The notes below the pieces were generated by a model. The model saw nothing but the letters and a program-made list of their open reading frames with translations, was not told the DNA's origin and ran no database searches. Positions 53,661 to 64,000 of a stretch of DNA of 64,000 nucleotides are shown in pieces (position 1 is the stretch's first letter; each line of letters opens with the position of its first letter). Location of the stretch: the NCBI GenBank assembly GCA_036850595.1, contig CM072154.1:12903330-12967329 (forward strand). The letters run 5' to 3'. This stretch comes from Rhyacichthys aspro (Eukaryota; Chordata; Actinopteri; Gobiiformes; Rhyacichthyidae). The translations under genes and the position numbers were made by a program.

Positions 53661-54319
53661 AACATTAGATTACTTACCACAGCCATTTGCGGAGCAAAAG
53701 TCTTGTGTATACCAAAATAGTGTGTGGTACTGTAGCCTATCCCTTTCCATACTTACATCACATTTTAGAATTAGATTGGTCAACTATATTGAGCTTATGG
53801 CCTTACATTTCTTTTATCTTTATGTGGATAATTGTTCATTTTTTTATGACCCAATATAATCTGCTCATATTGACCCCCAACCATTTCGGTTGTCATCTGA
53901 GACTTTATGGTTTATAACTAGTTTATAAATTTAAGAAGATGCATGAGTTTGAACTGTAGACTACATTAGCTGCTGTTTTATTAAGACACACGCCAGCCTT
54001 ATCCTGCCTGTCCTACAAACACAGAACTGGATTGACAAGTGAAGTTCGTGAGAATTACCACAGAGATATGTCTGCTGAGTAAACACTACACAGAAGGCTT
54101 TTTTTTTTAAAAAATTCAGATTGAATCCAGTTTGCTACTTGGGCACGCCTTTATAACCATTCTACAAAAGAGAGAAGAAAAATCAAACCCACCACATCAA
54201 AGTGACTGCCTTTATGCTTCAAGTCAGTGTTCATATCACAAACCACATTAATTAAATGCAATTAAAGATGCTGGTCTGACTAGTTGTCACTTCAGCGCAT
54301 GAGTTGTGACATCTGTTTA

Positions 54320-54341
54320 TAGATAGATAGATAGATAGATA
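54320..54341. repeat. (GATA)n microsatellite
   Basis: About five GATA units in tandem between mtg2 and cdh26. It is a short simple repeat with no other feature attached. Confidence 0.85.
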
Positions 54342-55344
54342 TAAATGAATGTGTAGTTGTCTTGAGAACTGCTAACTACATTCAGTGCATCAAGTAGGAC
54401 ACCACATCCACATTGCAACCTGTAGAGGCCAATTTAATTTAGTATTTTATATGTTATATTGCTTGTAAAAAATAGATGGAGTAACAGCACCTGCTGTTAC
54501 AGTGAATGTATTTGAATAACCAAAAAGCTGCCTAAGCATACTGTGTATCAATTAACAGTTGTTAATTCTATATAACCAATCAGGGGTATCAGTGGAAATA
54601 TGTCTAACAGTTGTTAAACAAAATAAGGTTGCTACATCTTAACTCTTAAGACAAGCTGAGGTTACCACGTCTTCAATAAGAGCTAATGCAAGTTAAAGTA
54701 TAGATACAAAACTAAAATCTGTTAGTAGCTGATCTAAAGTGATGCTAAAACCATATAATTATAGAATTTAAATAAAATTATTAATGGTTATTTCAACAAT
54801 TTTACTATAATAAAAAGCAGTTCACTTCAATGTGGCGGCATCATTATTGACTGTAAAATCATAGACATTCAACCACATTTTGGTTGGTGTGATCAGGTTT
54901 GCAAGCTGGCCGACACAAGATGATGTCAAAAATCAAATAACCCATTTTTCATTTTCCACATACACAATAGCAAGGCAACAGCTTAAGCATCAGAATAATA
55001 CTGTCCTTATCAATAAAGCTCCAAAAATATAGCTAAGGCATATGTTGTCAAAAGTACCAAGAGAATAAAATAAAACACATGTAGGAGTCACCAGCATCCA
55101 AGCAGTGCATTGAGTCCATCTTCACGTAACACATTGCAACCTTGACATTAATTCCCATTTCATGGGTGAGTGTCCATTTACAATATGTGCCTCTGTGTTC
55201 AGAAAAGTAACAGGACATCCAAATATTGTCAAGCGAAATCTTTTTTTCCCCAAACAGCCCATGTAGTGATTCCACTCTTCAAACTTTAAGCCAAAAGTAA
55301 CTGGTCACTCTCCTCATCGAAAAACCACAGTATAAAAATGTTCT

Positions 55345-58300
55345 TCAGAGTGACATGTTCTTTTCCTCAATGGTCTCTTGACAGATCCCTCCTAAGGTCT
55401 TGAACTTGGGCCCCAAATTATTCAGAAACTGCAAATCATCTAAGTTGGCCAGTGAAAGCTGGTCCAGTGACTGGCAAAGGCTGCCTTCTCCTTCATAGTT
55501 GTACTCATGGGGCTGATACACCCCCTCGCCTGCTTGGGCTCCCGACACTACATGCAGCTTCTGTCAAAACAAGCAAACAATATAGATCAAAAGCTGTAAT
55601 ACTGTCTTACATAAAATATCTCAGCAGCTCTCAGGTACTTTGGCTTTACCCTGTAGAGGAGATCTGCAATGCGCTGATTTGCAATAGTGTGGTGGCTGTA
55701 CCGCGAGTAACCCTGTTCAGAAGAAAAACAATATTAAAAATGTACTTATATTATTAGTGCTCATTATTGTTTGTCAAATCAAAAAGAAGCTGATCAACTT
55801 ACCTGGTACGTGTTTGTCCTGTTTGACAATGTGTACTAGAAGTAAAATGTAAAAGTCCATTAAGCCTCTTAGAAACAAATTTTCCCTTCTTTATTAACAC
55901 CACGATGATTAATTTTTTCTGAATGTATGTTCGATGAAGCAGGTTGGGAACATAATAAAAGAATATAATTACTTTTCTGGATTTAAGAAAGCATAGTATA
56001 GTTTTTGCTTACAAAGTCAGCGTTCATCGCGCCGTACATCCCATTACTTCTCATTGTGTCCCTTTCACGTTGCAGTCCCAGTGTGCTCATTTCGTCGTTC
56101 TGGGTAAACAGTAAACCCATGAGAAATCTAAAATAAAACCGCCAGAATTTTTGCTTTTACTCACTCACTTTGTACACTGAGTTGAACATGTCCACCTCTT
56201 CTGTCATCATGGCTGTCATCGCAGGCTAGACGAACACACAAAAGTTGTAAATATATCAAACATATTAAATATATCAAGCTTGAATAATCCAGGGTCTTCA
56301 GGTATCGTGTTAGTATGTCTACCGAAGTCCTAAAGGTTGACTCACCCAACTATTAGTTTCATAACTCTTTGCTAATCCTGTTATTTATGTCACAATGTGT
56401 TCTTAGTACTACATAGCCAACGCAACAACCAACGCCTGCCAACATGTCAGCTTTGACTGACAGGAGTATTAACGGAGCGTTGCCTTCCTAAACACGCAGA
56501 GACACTAAAGTTTCTAGCATGCATTATTCCAGCACATCGATATGTGAATGTATTGGACTGAAAGAAGCTGTAGAGAAAAGTACCTGAACGTGAACTTGTT
56601 TTTGGCCGTCTGTCATATTGTTTGAGTTGGTAGTTGTCATCAGAAACAGAGACGGTTCAGCCTGGGACAGTACAGGAAGTCATCAAATTTGTTTTGGATG
56701 TTGGTTCACAAAACACACCCAGTTTTATGATTTAGATGTATGTACTGTTCCTAAACACACCTTGCATTCTGAGCTGCCTCCCTCTTGATTGTACATAATG
56801 AGGGTCTGGTTTCCCTCGTCCACCACAGTGTTGGGGAGCTTCTGGAACTGCTTCCCACATTTGCACACAAATGCTAATAGCAATACTGCAGAGAAACAAG
56901 AACTTTATGTAGAGACCTGAGCTATGGATTCAAAAGAACATATTTAGGACAATCAATCATACGTGGTCCAATTAAACCAGTTCATTTTAAGTTGAGAACT
57001 CCCTCTGACTGATAAGGTCTGATACTGTACTTACACAAAAACAGGAGAAGTGAACCAAGGATCAGTCCAATGGCTGGTCCCCCAATGTTCACTGAGAGTG
57101 GCTGCTTGATGCAAACCCCTGTTTGTCCACATTCACACACCATAACTGAAATAGTTTCTTTGGACATCATGTTCTGTTGGTCCTGAATAACCAGGGGGAT
57201 TGAGTAATTATCATAAGCAAGTGACTTTAACATCACCAGTCCTCCTTCCTGACCTGATAAAAAAAGATATATGTGTTATGTACTACCAACAAATACATAG
57301 CGAACTGTTACAAACGTGGTTTGTGTACTAACCAAATGTAGGGTCCAATTTCCAATATTCTTTCAGTTTGTTGTCTTCGTCATCCAATGCAAAGGCAAAG
57401 GGCCCACTGTATGGGTGGGCATCTAAATCCTGGACCCTCACTGGGACTTTGTTAGCATTGTTTCCACACAGAATCAAACTGTTGTTGAGCAGCTCAGGCT
57501 TGTGGTCGTTGATATCCTTTAGGTGAATCAACACAGTGCCAGTGCCTGTGGCTGGAGGCTCACCTACATTATAAAGTAACAATAACCAGCTTTTTAATTT
57601 ATTTCTGCTGCAGAGTTGCACTATTAGGCGCTTACCATTGTCTATGGCACCAACAAGGATTTTGTAAACATTTTCATCATTGACAAAGGGTGACTCTCTG
57701 TCCATCTTCTTAGTAGTTGATACTGTTCCAGTTTTTGGATCAATTGTCATCCAGCCCGCCGGGTCATCCAGCAGCACATACCTGATCACGAAAGAGAAAA
57801 TATTGGTGAGTAAGGTAGAATCTTTAGTCAGTACAGATTATGACAGACAAATAACAATTATCTTGTCATGTAAATAGACTTTACCATGATTCTAAAAAAT
57901 CCAACTAAGAATGGATTTTAAGCTTTAGAGCATGTCTCAGCTTACACTTCTGAACACATTTGCAACTCACTGACCTCATTTTGTTTAAGTCTGAGTCAAC
58001 ATCAGTAATTTTTGGAGAAAACACCACTTTCCCAGGTGGCTCCTCTTCCTTTTGGTACACATCAGTTGTGTCTTTATCAAATTGAGGTGGGTCATTTATG
58101 TCAATGATTTTGATGGTGATGTTGGCTGTATTTGGTGATGGAGCTTTCCCAGAGTTATATTTGCAAAAAAATAAGGGCTCCACATTTTCAACTCCAATCT
58201 GTACCATGGTGACTGTTGTCCGTTCAAAGTCTTTACCCTGAAAGAAATACATTTTATGCTCGCTATTGCGTCGAGATCTATTTTTATTTTCAGGATTTGG

Positions 58301-60177
58301 AATGTGCCATTACCTTTATAACTGAAAGGATACCCTCATTTGTTTTGGGGTCAGTTTCAATTTTGTAGTTTCCGTCCTCATTCCCTTTCACGAAAAAATA
58401 TTTGGCTTGCCAGCCAGGAGTGTTTGGGGTGTCCTTATCCTCAACTACAACCCTCAGAAAGTCATTTTTGGTGGCCATTTCTGGCACCTCACCATAATAC
58501 TGCAAAGACATATGATTTTAGCAGGTAATATCATGTGATACGCAACAGTTTGTAGGCCCTTGTACCTGAGTTTCTTTAAAGGTTGGGAGATGAGTGTTGG
58601 CGTCGGTAACAACAAGAGTTATTGCTGCTGTGGATGTTCGTGGTGGTGTTCCATGATCTGCTACTTGAGCAATGATATCATACTTCTTTGCTTTCTGAAA
58701 AAAATGCATTCAGTATTGTAAGTCAGATGATGTTAGTGAGTGTGTTTCAAACTCACCACCTACCTCATAGTCAAAACAGCCACTGTATTTGAGTTGGGCA
58801 GTTCTATCATCCATTTGCTCCACTTCGATCTTTGGCTCTTTGGGGTTTTGTGATACCATTGTAATTGTCATTGTCGAGTTTGGTGAATTTGGCTGATCAG
58901 GGTCCACCGTTTGAAGCTGCACTGGCAAGTAACCTTTTTATAAAGCAAACATTGGAGAGAGGTGTCAGAGAAGTAGCGCACTATAATTCCAAGCAGTATA
59001 TTAATTTATGATGTTGTCACCTTCATCAATATTTTCTCTGATACGCTCTGCTATCCTTGGCCTTAAAAATCGAGGGTCGTTGTCGTTTATGTCCTTTATT
59101 TCCACATCAAAAGCCAGCTCTTTGTCAATTTTCTCTCTTGTCTTTTTGTCCAAAATATCAAACTTGATCTGCAGGTAAATGGCCCATTGAAACAATTAGA
59201 GAAGAAGTTATAACTAATAACAATTAATATCCAGCATAGCTTACGTGGAAGCAGCTTTTCTGCTCTCTGTCCACAGGTTTGTGAGCGTAGACTTTCCCTG
59301 AGTTCTCATCAATGGAGAATACTCCCAGCGGCGGCTCCGTCACTCCTGCACCCCTGATCTGAAACAAGTGGCTGTCTACTGTCCCTTGCTTGTCATTGTA
59401 CATCTATTGGAGGCAAATAATTCAGCATTCAGGTCAGAAGGGCTGAAACCAGACATAGCTTAGTTTTTATATCTATGACTTAGACGTCACATGCAAGGTT
59501 TACCTGGGATATTTCTTTTGGGAATGGCCCGGCATCTTCTTCTGTTATTTCAATTGTAGACAAAACCCATCTTCTTTTGGCACGACGCAGAAGCTCTTCC
59601 TGTAGACATAAAAGTAGTTTAGGCATTGCTTTCATGCTTTTTTCCAGTTGTAACGTGGAATGAGAGGTTTGCAGTTACCCGTTTGGTGCGTCTGGATCCT
59701 GTATCCGAACATGCCAGAGCAGTACATGCTACCTACAGCAGAATGAGCGCTGTTAATACATATTCAATACATCTAACAGTCATTATGTATTCAGTGTTAG
59801 AAAAGAAAGGCCGTGTCTATAAACGCTGTTTGCATCAAGTATTATTTCAAATGTCACAATTGCCAGAAGTAACTACTTTAACACCATTATATGTCTGTAT
59901 TACCTGGGCTTTGCTTTTATAATAGATTACTGTATATTATGTTGCATCTGTGACTTAAAAATGAGTGTGGTTCTCACGTTACTGTTCCCTGTTGTGAATG
60001 AAGTGCATAAAACTTGTTTCGCCAGCTCAGGTATTGACTGTAGACTTTTGAACATTTCCCAGACTTAACCGTGCTGTACACTACACACTAATGTCAAGTA
60101 TATAACATAATTACAAGCAACTGTAGCACTCGAATTAAATGCGATCCTACCAGCAGAAGCAGTGCAACAGTCCTCAT
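55345..60177 (-). CDS. cdh26: cadherin-26-like protein, complete gene
   Basis: Single-pass adhesion receptor; mammalian CDH26 is epithelial and binds catenins and integrins. Exons 5' to 3': 60177-60151, 59732-59679, 59599-59504, 59403-59245, 59168-59021, 58933-58764, 58694-58566, 58499-58314, 58237-57975, 57781-57636, 57563-57333, 57253-57035, 56885-56761, 56661-56584, 56225-56169, 56099-56013, 55835-55803, 55712-55650, 55560-55345. All phases join; 828 residues, near human length. Signal peptide MRTVALLLLVACTALAC; furin-like site RRAKR, then RWVLST, placing Trp at mature position 2. Cadherin repeats carry LDKK, DINDNDP, DKDTPNTPGW and DINDPPQF. A membrane-proximal region with CECGQTGVC precedes the membrane segment (about 591-614). 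The tail ends in an LNNLGPKFKTLGG catenin-binding motif, the counterpart of the classical LNDWGPRFKKLA. The paralogue name comes from remembered CDH26 features; another cadherin-26-like paralogue is possible. Confidence 0.9.
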
Positions 60178-62879
60178 GTTGTTGAGTCCGGTTTGAAGTC
60201 TTCTGTGGGAGTGTTCTACAGCAGGTGAGCACTACCTGAAAAGACTACACAGGGACAGCCCACAATGCCCGGGGGCCGTTGGTTGGCTGACATATAGGAC
60301 AAAGGACTGTTTGTACTGAAGCGCATAAATGTGAGTGATCTGATACCTTCAATGTGTGTAAGGCCAAAGAGAGAGAGAGAGACTTTATGTGACTTTTATC
60401 CAAGGGTTAGGGTTAGTGCTAATATATCCATAGTGATGTAAACCTTCCCTATCAGACTGAATGTGCTGAGAACCACGGCTTGGCTCAGGTAAACACCCCT
60501 CCAGCTCTGTTTCTCAGGTTATCATGTCTTATTTATGATCTCTGCCCTGCATTCAGCACAGAACAGGTATAGCCCATGCAAGAATTTGACAAAGCAGAAA
60601 TGGATCTCACACACAGACACCATAAAAATGTGTTTTTCATTTAGTATATTTAAAGATCCGAAAGACTGTGAATAGAATCAATTGTAGTCACTTACCTAAC
60701 CAAACTGGTATGAATATTATAATAAACACTGCTTCTATTGTGGTTATGAAAATGTGTACAGTAAATACAGCAATAAAAAGACTGATGTCACCCAGCCCGT
60801 TCCACTGGCAAAGTTACCTACATAAAGCAACACATTGTAATAATGCCGCAAAACAAAATCTATCTGATAATGAAAACAAATGTCTTTAGTGATTTATGTT
60901 AGTGGGTGATTTAAGTGAGTGTGTTTGAAAATGAATAGTGGCCTCTCCACAGTCTTAGGAGAGGAGTATGTTGAGTATGTTGTAGTTTGCAGTTATGAAA
61001 CTCGAGCACCAACAGGGAACCTTCATGCACACGTGCAGACTGCACTCCCTGTTGTATAAGTCGACTACCTCTTTGAGTTTTTTACATATCTCTCATTCCT
61101 GACATCTCAGCTATGTTAACATGAATGCTTTTTGGGTGTTTGTGTGAGCCTATGTGCCTTTGTTGTGATATATTTTCACCTAAATATCACTTCATGAATG
61201 AACTGTGCGTTTGGATGAGCTTTGTTAAGTTATCGAGCTTGCAGTGTGGGAATCTCTTGGTTCAATCAAACACTTGGCAAGAGCTACACTTCACTAAAGA
61301 GCTCCTCCCAGGAGCCTCAAGCCTTTTTTTGTCACAGTGAGTCAATTAAATTTTTTGCCCCGTAAGGCATCTGTTTACCAATAAAAAGATAAGTCGTTTT
61401 CCTTGTCATCATTTCAAAAAAGCCATACCACTCTGTTGTAGCAGCATCTAAAGTTAAGGCAGTCCTTTGAGGATACTAAACGAAAGCACCAATAGTTGAT
61501 TGTTTGGTCATCTTTTGTTATATTGTTGTTTGTAGTGATTTTTTTTGCCATTCAGTTGTTTAGGTCGATGCTAAACGCAAAGTGTTTTGCGAGGCCGAGG
61601 AAAAGCTTGAGAGGTAAGAAGAACACGGGGAGGGACACCGCCTCAGCTTGTCAGCAGCAGTCTACAGTATGCAAATCATTCCCCCAAAACACAGTGCCAC
61701 CATCAAAGCCAATCAATTTACACACATACCCGTGAAACAGGCCAGACTAGAAAGCCAAATGCACGAGGGGAAAAAATATCTGCTCTCTGTTGTATCCTCC
61801 TACATACTGTAATTAAACATGTTCAAAAGTAAAGTAACACTTCAGAATAACAAAACACAGAAGACATTTAGAGAGCATTACTGGTGCATTCAAATTAAGT
61901 AATTACATTAATGGTGACTTTTGACTAAGGCTCACTCACCCTTATAAATGTAAATACCCATTATAGATTTATAACATGTACAATGATATCTGAAAAATTT
62001 TACTCCAGTTTTATTTGATTCAGAACGAGACATCCAATTTTAAGCAGTAGAGTTTTTTGAAAACAGTCCTTACACTTCATGTTGCATGTAGTAGCAGTTT
62101 CATATATCAGCCACACCTATCACCTCATTTGCCCGTACAGCCATTAAAATAATTCGTCTCTAATTCACATCGACCCACACGAAATAAACATGTCTGACAG
62201 GTAAATTCACATACAGTACATGATCGTCACATTTTTTTCAAGTTGTCAAGTTATATGATTGAATTTTGCATGCATTTACAAACACACTTGCACTCAGTGA
62301 TTATATTTGAAAGTACACATGCGCACAGCAAACATGACAATCTGTAACAGACATGTATCATAAAATGCTTCCATTCTGACTCTTCTTATGTAAAAGTGAA
62401 AGATGATATGTGTAAATCCACTGCATTTCAAATGTGACCGTCTGAAATAGCTTGAGTTCTAACTTAAAGGTCACCTATTATGCTTTTTTTTGCATTGTGA
62501 AAGGCCAAGTAGAAGGCCAAAAGCTGCAGCCTGGATGAGTTTTTTCTCCTAAACATTAGAATTCCCTCAGCTGCAATTGCACCAATGGATGTACGGAGAG
62601 ACGAGAGAACATTTTTTTTAAAGTGTAGTGTATTTTAACCAGTATTTTAGGTGACAAAAAATGTATGGACCTGAGCCTGACAGTTTGGCACTGTGCTTTT
62701 AAGACACAAAAAGGAGTGGGGTTTCCCTCTGGCAGTTATTAAACTGTCAATCATTTCATCTAAACCAAAGCATGTTACTACAGATTAGAATGACTCATAT
62801 ATTCCACATAAAAGTTTAGAGATCTGAGATAAACCTGATAAGAGGCTAAACCAGTATTTGTCACATAAATTAAAAAAAA
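60178..62879. other. cdh26 upstream region, no supported gene
   Basis: Contains the presumed cdh26 5' flank, a short GA run near 60369-60382, two tandem TTAGGG units near 60405-60416 that are too few to be a telomeric tract, and AT-rich DNA. The open frames have no splice or domain support. I see no clear TATA or CpG-rich promoter for cdh26. Confidence 0.55.
62462..62870 (+). repeat. possible degraded interspersed repeat
   Basis: The stretch opens with TTAAAGGTCACCTATTATGC followed by a T run. Similar 'aaaggt...cctattatgc' openings recur in teleost interspersed repeats I have seen, and the later AGTGGGGTTT and CTGTCAATCATTTC words fit the same impression. No terminal inverted repeats or target duplications were identified, so the class is unknown and the borders are approximate. 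Confidence 0.3.
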
Positions 62880-63015
62880 CTAAAAAGAAAGAACAAAAAC
62901 CAAAGAATATGTATATATCACAGACAGTTTCATGCTTGGATTTGTATCAGACACAGAATTGCAGTCAGGAAATGGGAAACAATTCCTCTCCAAAATGAAC
63001 GTCTCTCTATGGCTA

Positions 63016-63293
63016 TCAAACTGGAACACGTCTCTGCTCCTCCTCTTCCTCACTTTCTTCATCCCTGTTTTGGGGAACAGAGGTGAGCAACAGAGTGTCT
63101 GCGTGGACCTCTTCATCGTCCGACTGTACGACCGGAGTGTCTGCATCAGCACCGCTCGTATCGCTGGACGCCGACGAGGTGGACAAGATTCGAGACTTAG
63201 ACCTGCTCTGGATCTCATTCTGCCGCTTTAAAGGAACCCCCTCTCTGAACACAACTTCTGCCTCTTCATCTTCCTCCTCTTCTTCCTCCTCCT
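63016..63293 (-). CDS. C-terminal exon of an unrecognised acidic, serine-rich protein
   Basis: I do not recognise this gene. A - strand acceptor (CTACCATCTGCAG) ends at 63294. The exon opens with a glutamate run, then EEAEVVFREGVPLKRQNEIQ, a Ser-rich stretch (SRSKSRILSTSSASSDTSG), an Asp/Glu-rich stretch (PVVQSDDEEVHADTLL), a second acidic run (RDEESEEEEEQ) and a stop at 63016-63018, about 92 residues. Alternating acidic and phosphorylatable serine blocks are typical of disordered C-terminal tails. The gene would continue to the right, beyond the window. An opposite-strand frame with a signal-like segment overlaps it, but the acidic frame has the better splice context and composition. Real coding status needs a homologue or transcript. 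Confidence 0.45.
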
Positions 63294-63322
63294 CTGCAGA
63301 TGGTAGAAGTTAAAACGTTAAC

Positions 63323-63412
63323 CTGAGTTTTTGTGGCTGGTTACGGTGGCTTCTGTTTCAGTCATTGTTAATGAAATACTTCGACTTCTACTTCCAGCAC
63401 TAGAATTTAAGT
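63323..63412 (-). CDS. possible preceding exon of the acidic, serine-rich protein
   Basis: A 90 bp - strand block lies between an acceptor (AACCTGTCAG) and a donor (ACTCAG then GTTAAC). It reads LNSSAGSRSRSISLTMTETE in the frame whose phase joins the exon at 63293-63016 to make a Glu at the junction. The implied intron, 63294-63322, would be only 29 nt, far below the usual vertebrate minimum. Either this is a false exon, or the two blocks are used alternatively. Confidence 0.25.
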
Positions 63413-64000
63413 CTGACAGGTTGTTGGCTGATGTCAGTAAAAATATTTTAATAAATGCCAGAGGGTGTGATTTGGAGATTTGTGGGAACAAATGAGGAGC
63501 TCCCAAAAAACAGGCCTTTTACAACTTTACAATTAAATAAGAAGTCAGCTTTTTTAGTGTCTATCCTTTGTAGTTTTGCAACAATTTTCTATGACTCATT
63601 TCCATGTTTAAACCACAGTCACAACCTGGCTTCATTTTGCAACCTCAACTATACATATTTTTGTAGAATCCACCTCAACATTCGAGTTTCTTTGTACCAC
63701 TTTACACGAGCTGACTTTGAATTAAGAAAACATTTAGGACCCTTTTCGTTTTATCATGATGCATTGTAAGTAGTCAGTGACTTTAACGTCATTTTATATT
63801 CTATTGCCAGAAACATGTTAAGCATCGTTCTAATTGCCCTTAATTCTAACACTGCCACTTATACTTCACAGCTAACAAATAATATATGTAAATAACCAAA
63901 GGCAGAAGCATTGTCGGTTTAAGATGAGTGGCATGATTGTATACATTGACATTTGCCGAGACATGTGGTTGCACCTGGTAATGAATGAGCCAGTGGTCCC
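63413..64000. other. right edge, no supported feature
   Basis: AT-rich sequence. If the - strand exon at 63016-63293 is real, this would be intron of that gene. I see no further exon with convincing splice sites here. Confidence 0.4.

Larger units (their letters stand above)
52848..55344. other. interval between convergent mtg2 and cdh26
   Basis: No supported gene. It contains a SINE-like element (53358-53660), a short GATA tract (54320-54341), and the cdh26 3' UTR, whose end is unclear. Possible - strand polyadenylation signals are ATTAAA at 54433-54438 and AATAAA at 53977-53982. Both flanking genes point inward, so no promoter is expected here. Confidence 0.6.

Noticed and set aside
60405..60416. 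TTAGGG-like tandem units
   Set aside because: Only two units; too short for an interstitial telomeric repeat.
62932..63231. + strand open frame with a hydrophobic signal-like stretch after the second Met
   Set aside because: It lies antisense to the acidic - strand exon with good splice context. The hydrophobicity arises from the complement of Glu/Asp and Lys codons, and no domain follows.
1..64000. CRISPR arrays, prokaryotic operons, tRNA or rRNA genes, intact viral or transposase genes
   Set aside because: None was seen. The window is ordinary fish nuclear DNA with spliced genes; the only mobile-element traces are a degraded SINE and one possible old repeat.

Overview
This is vertebrate, almost certainly teleost, nuclear DNA. 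It has multi-exon genes with GT/AG introns, AT-rich intergenic sequence, simple repeats and a tRNA-like SINE. The protein sequences read from spliced exons are clearly those of a bony vertebrate. I assembled exons by hand from splice sites, reading phase and remembered family sequences; no alignment or database search was run.

Layout. (1) 1-~21.7 kb, + strand: the 3' half of a classical type I cadherin, best matched to R-cadherin (cdh4). Eight coding exons run from EC3 to the stop at 18225, followed by a long 3' UTR; the 5' exons lie to the left of the window. (2) ~21.7-34.4 kb: about 13 kb with no gene I can support. (3) 35394-40935, - strand: a complete TAF4-type TFIID subunit gene (taf4a), 16 coding exons. 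(4) 41463-43122, + strand: complete and very compact lsm14b, eight exons, divergent from taf4a across a ~530 bp interval that looks like a shared promoter. (5) 44025-48997, + strand: complete ss18l1 (CREST), 11 coding exons. (6) 50947-52767, + strand: complete mtg2, a mitochondrial Obg-family GTPase, six coding exons. (7) 55345-60177, - strand: complete cadherin-26-like gene (cdh26), 19 coding exons. (8) 63016-63412, - strand: one, perhaps two, exons of an unrecognised acidic, serine-rich protein that would continue past the right edge.

The order cdh4, taf4a, lsm14b, ss18l1, mtg2, with their relative strands, is the order I recall from human 20q13.33, which supports orthology. Two differences from that block stand out: no PSMA7 gene lies between lsm14b and ss18l1, and cdh26 follows mtg2 directly, inverted. 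The genes do not form a pathway. They cover adhesion (two cadherins), transcription and chromatin (taf4a, ss18l1), mRNA translation control (lsm14b) and mitoribosome assembly (mtg2).

I found no previously undescribed biological system. The observations most worth checking are a degenerate copy of a taf4a exon about 4.5 kb downstream of its parent, a phase conflict at the taf4a exon 1/2 junction, a perfect 16-bp-arm hairpin in a cdh4 intron, an (AT)n tract filling most of a 162-bp cdh4 intron, and the unidentified acidic exon(s) near the right edge.
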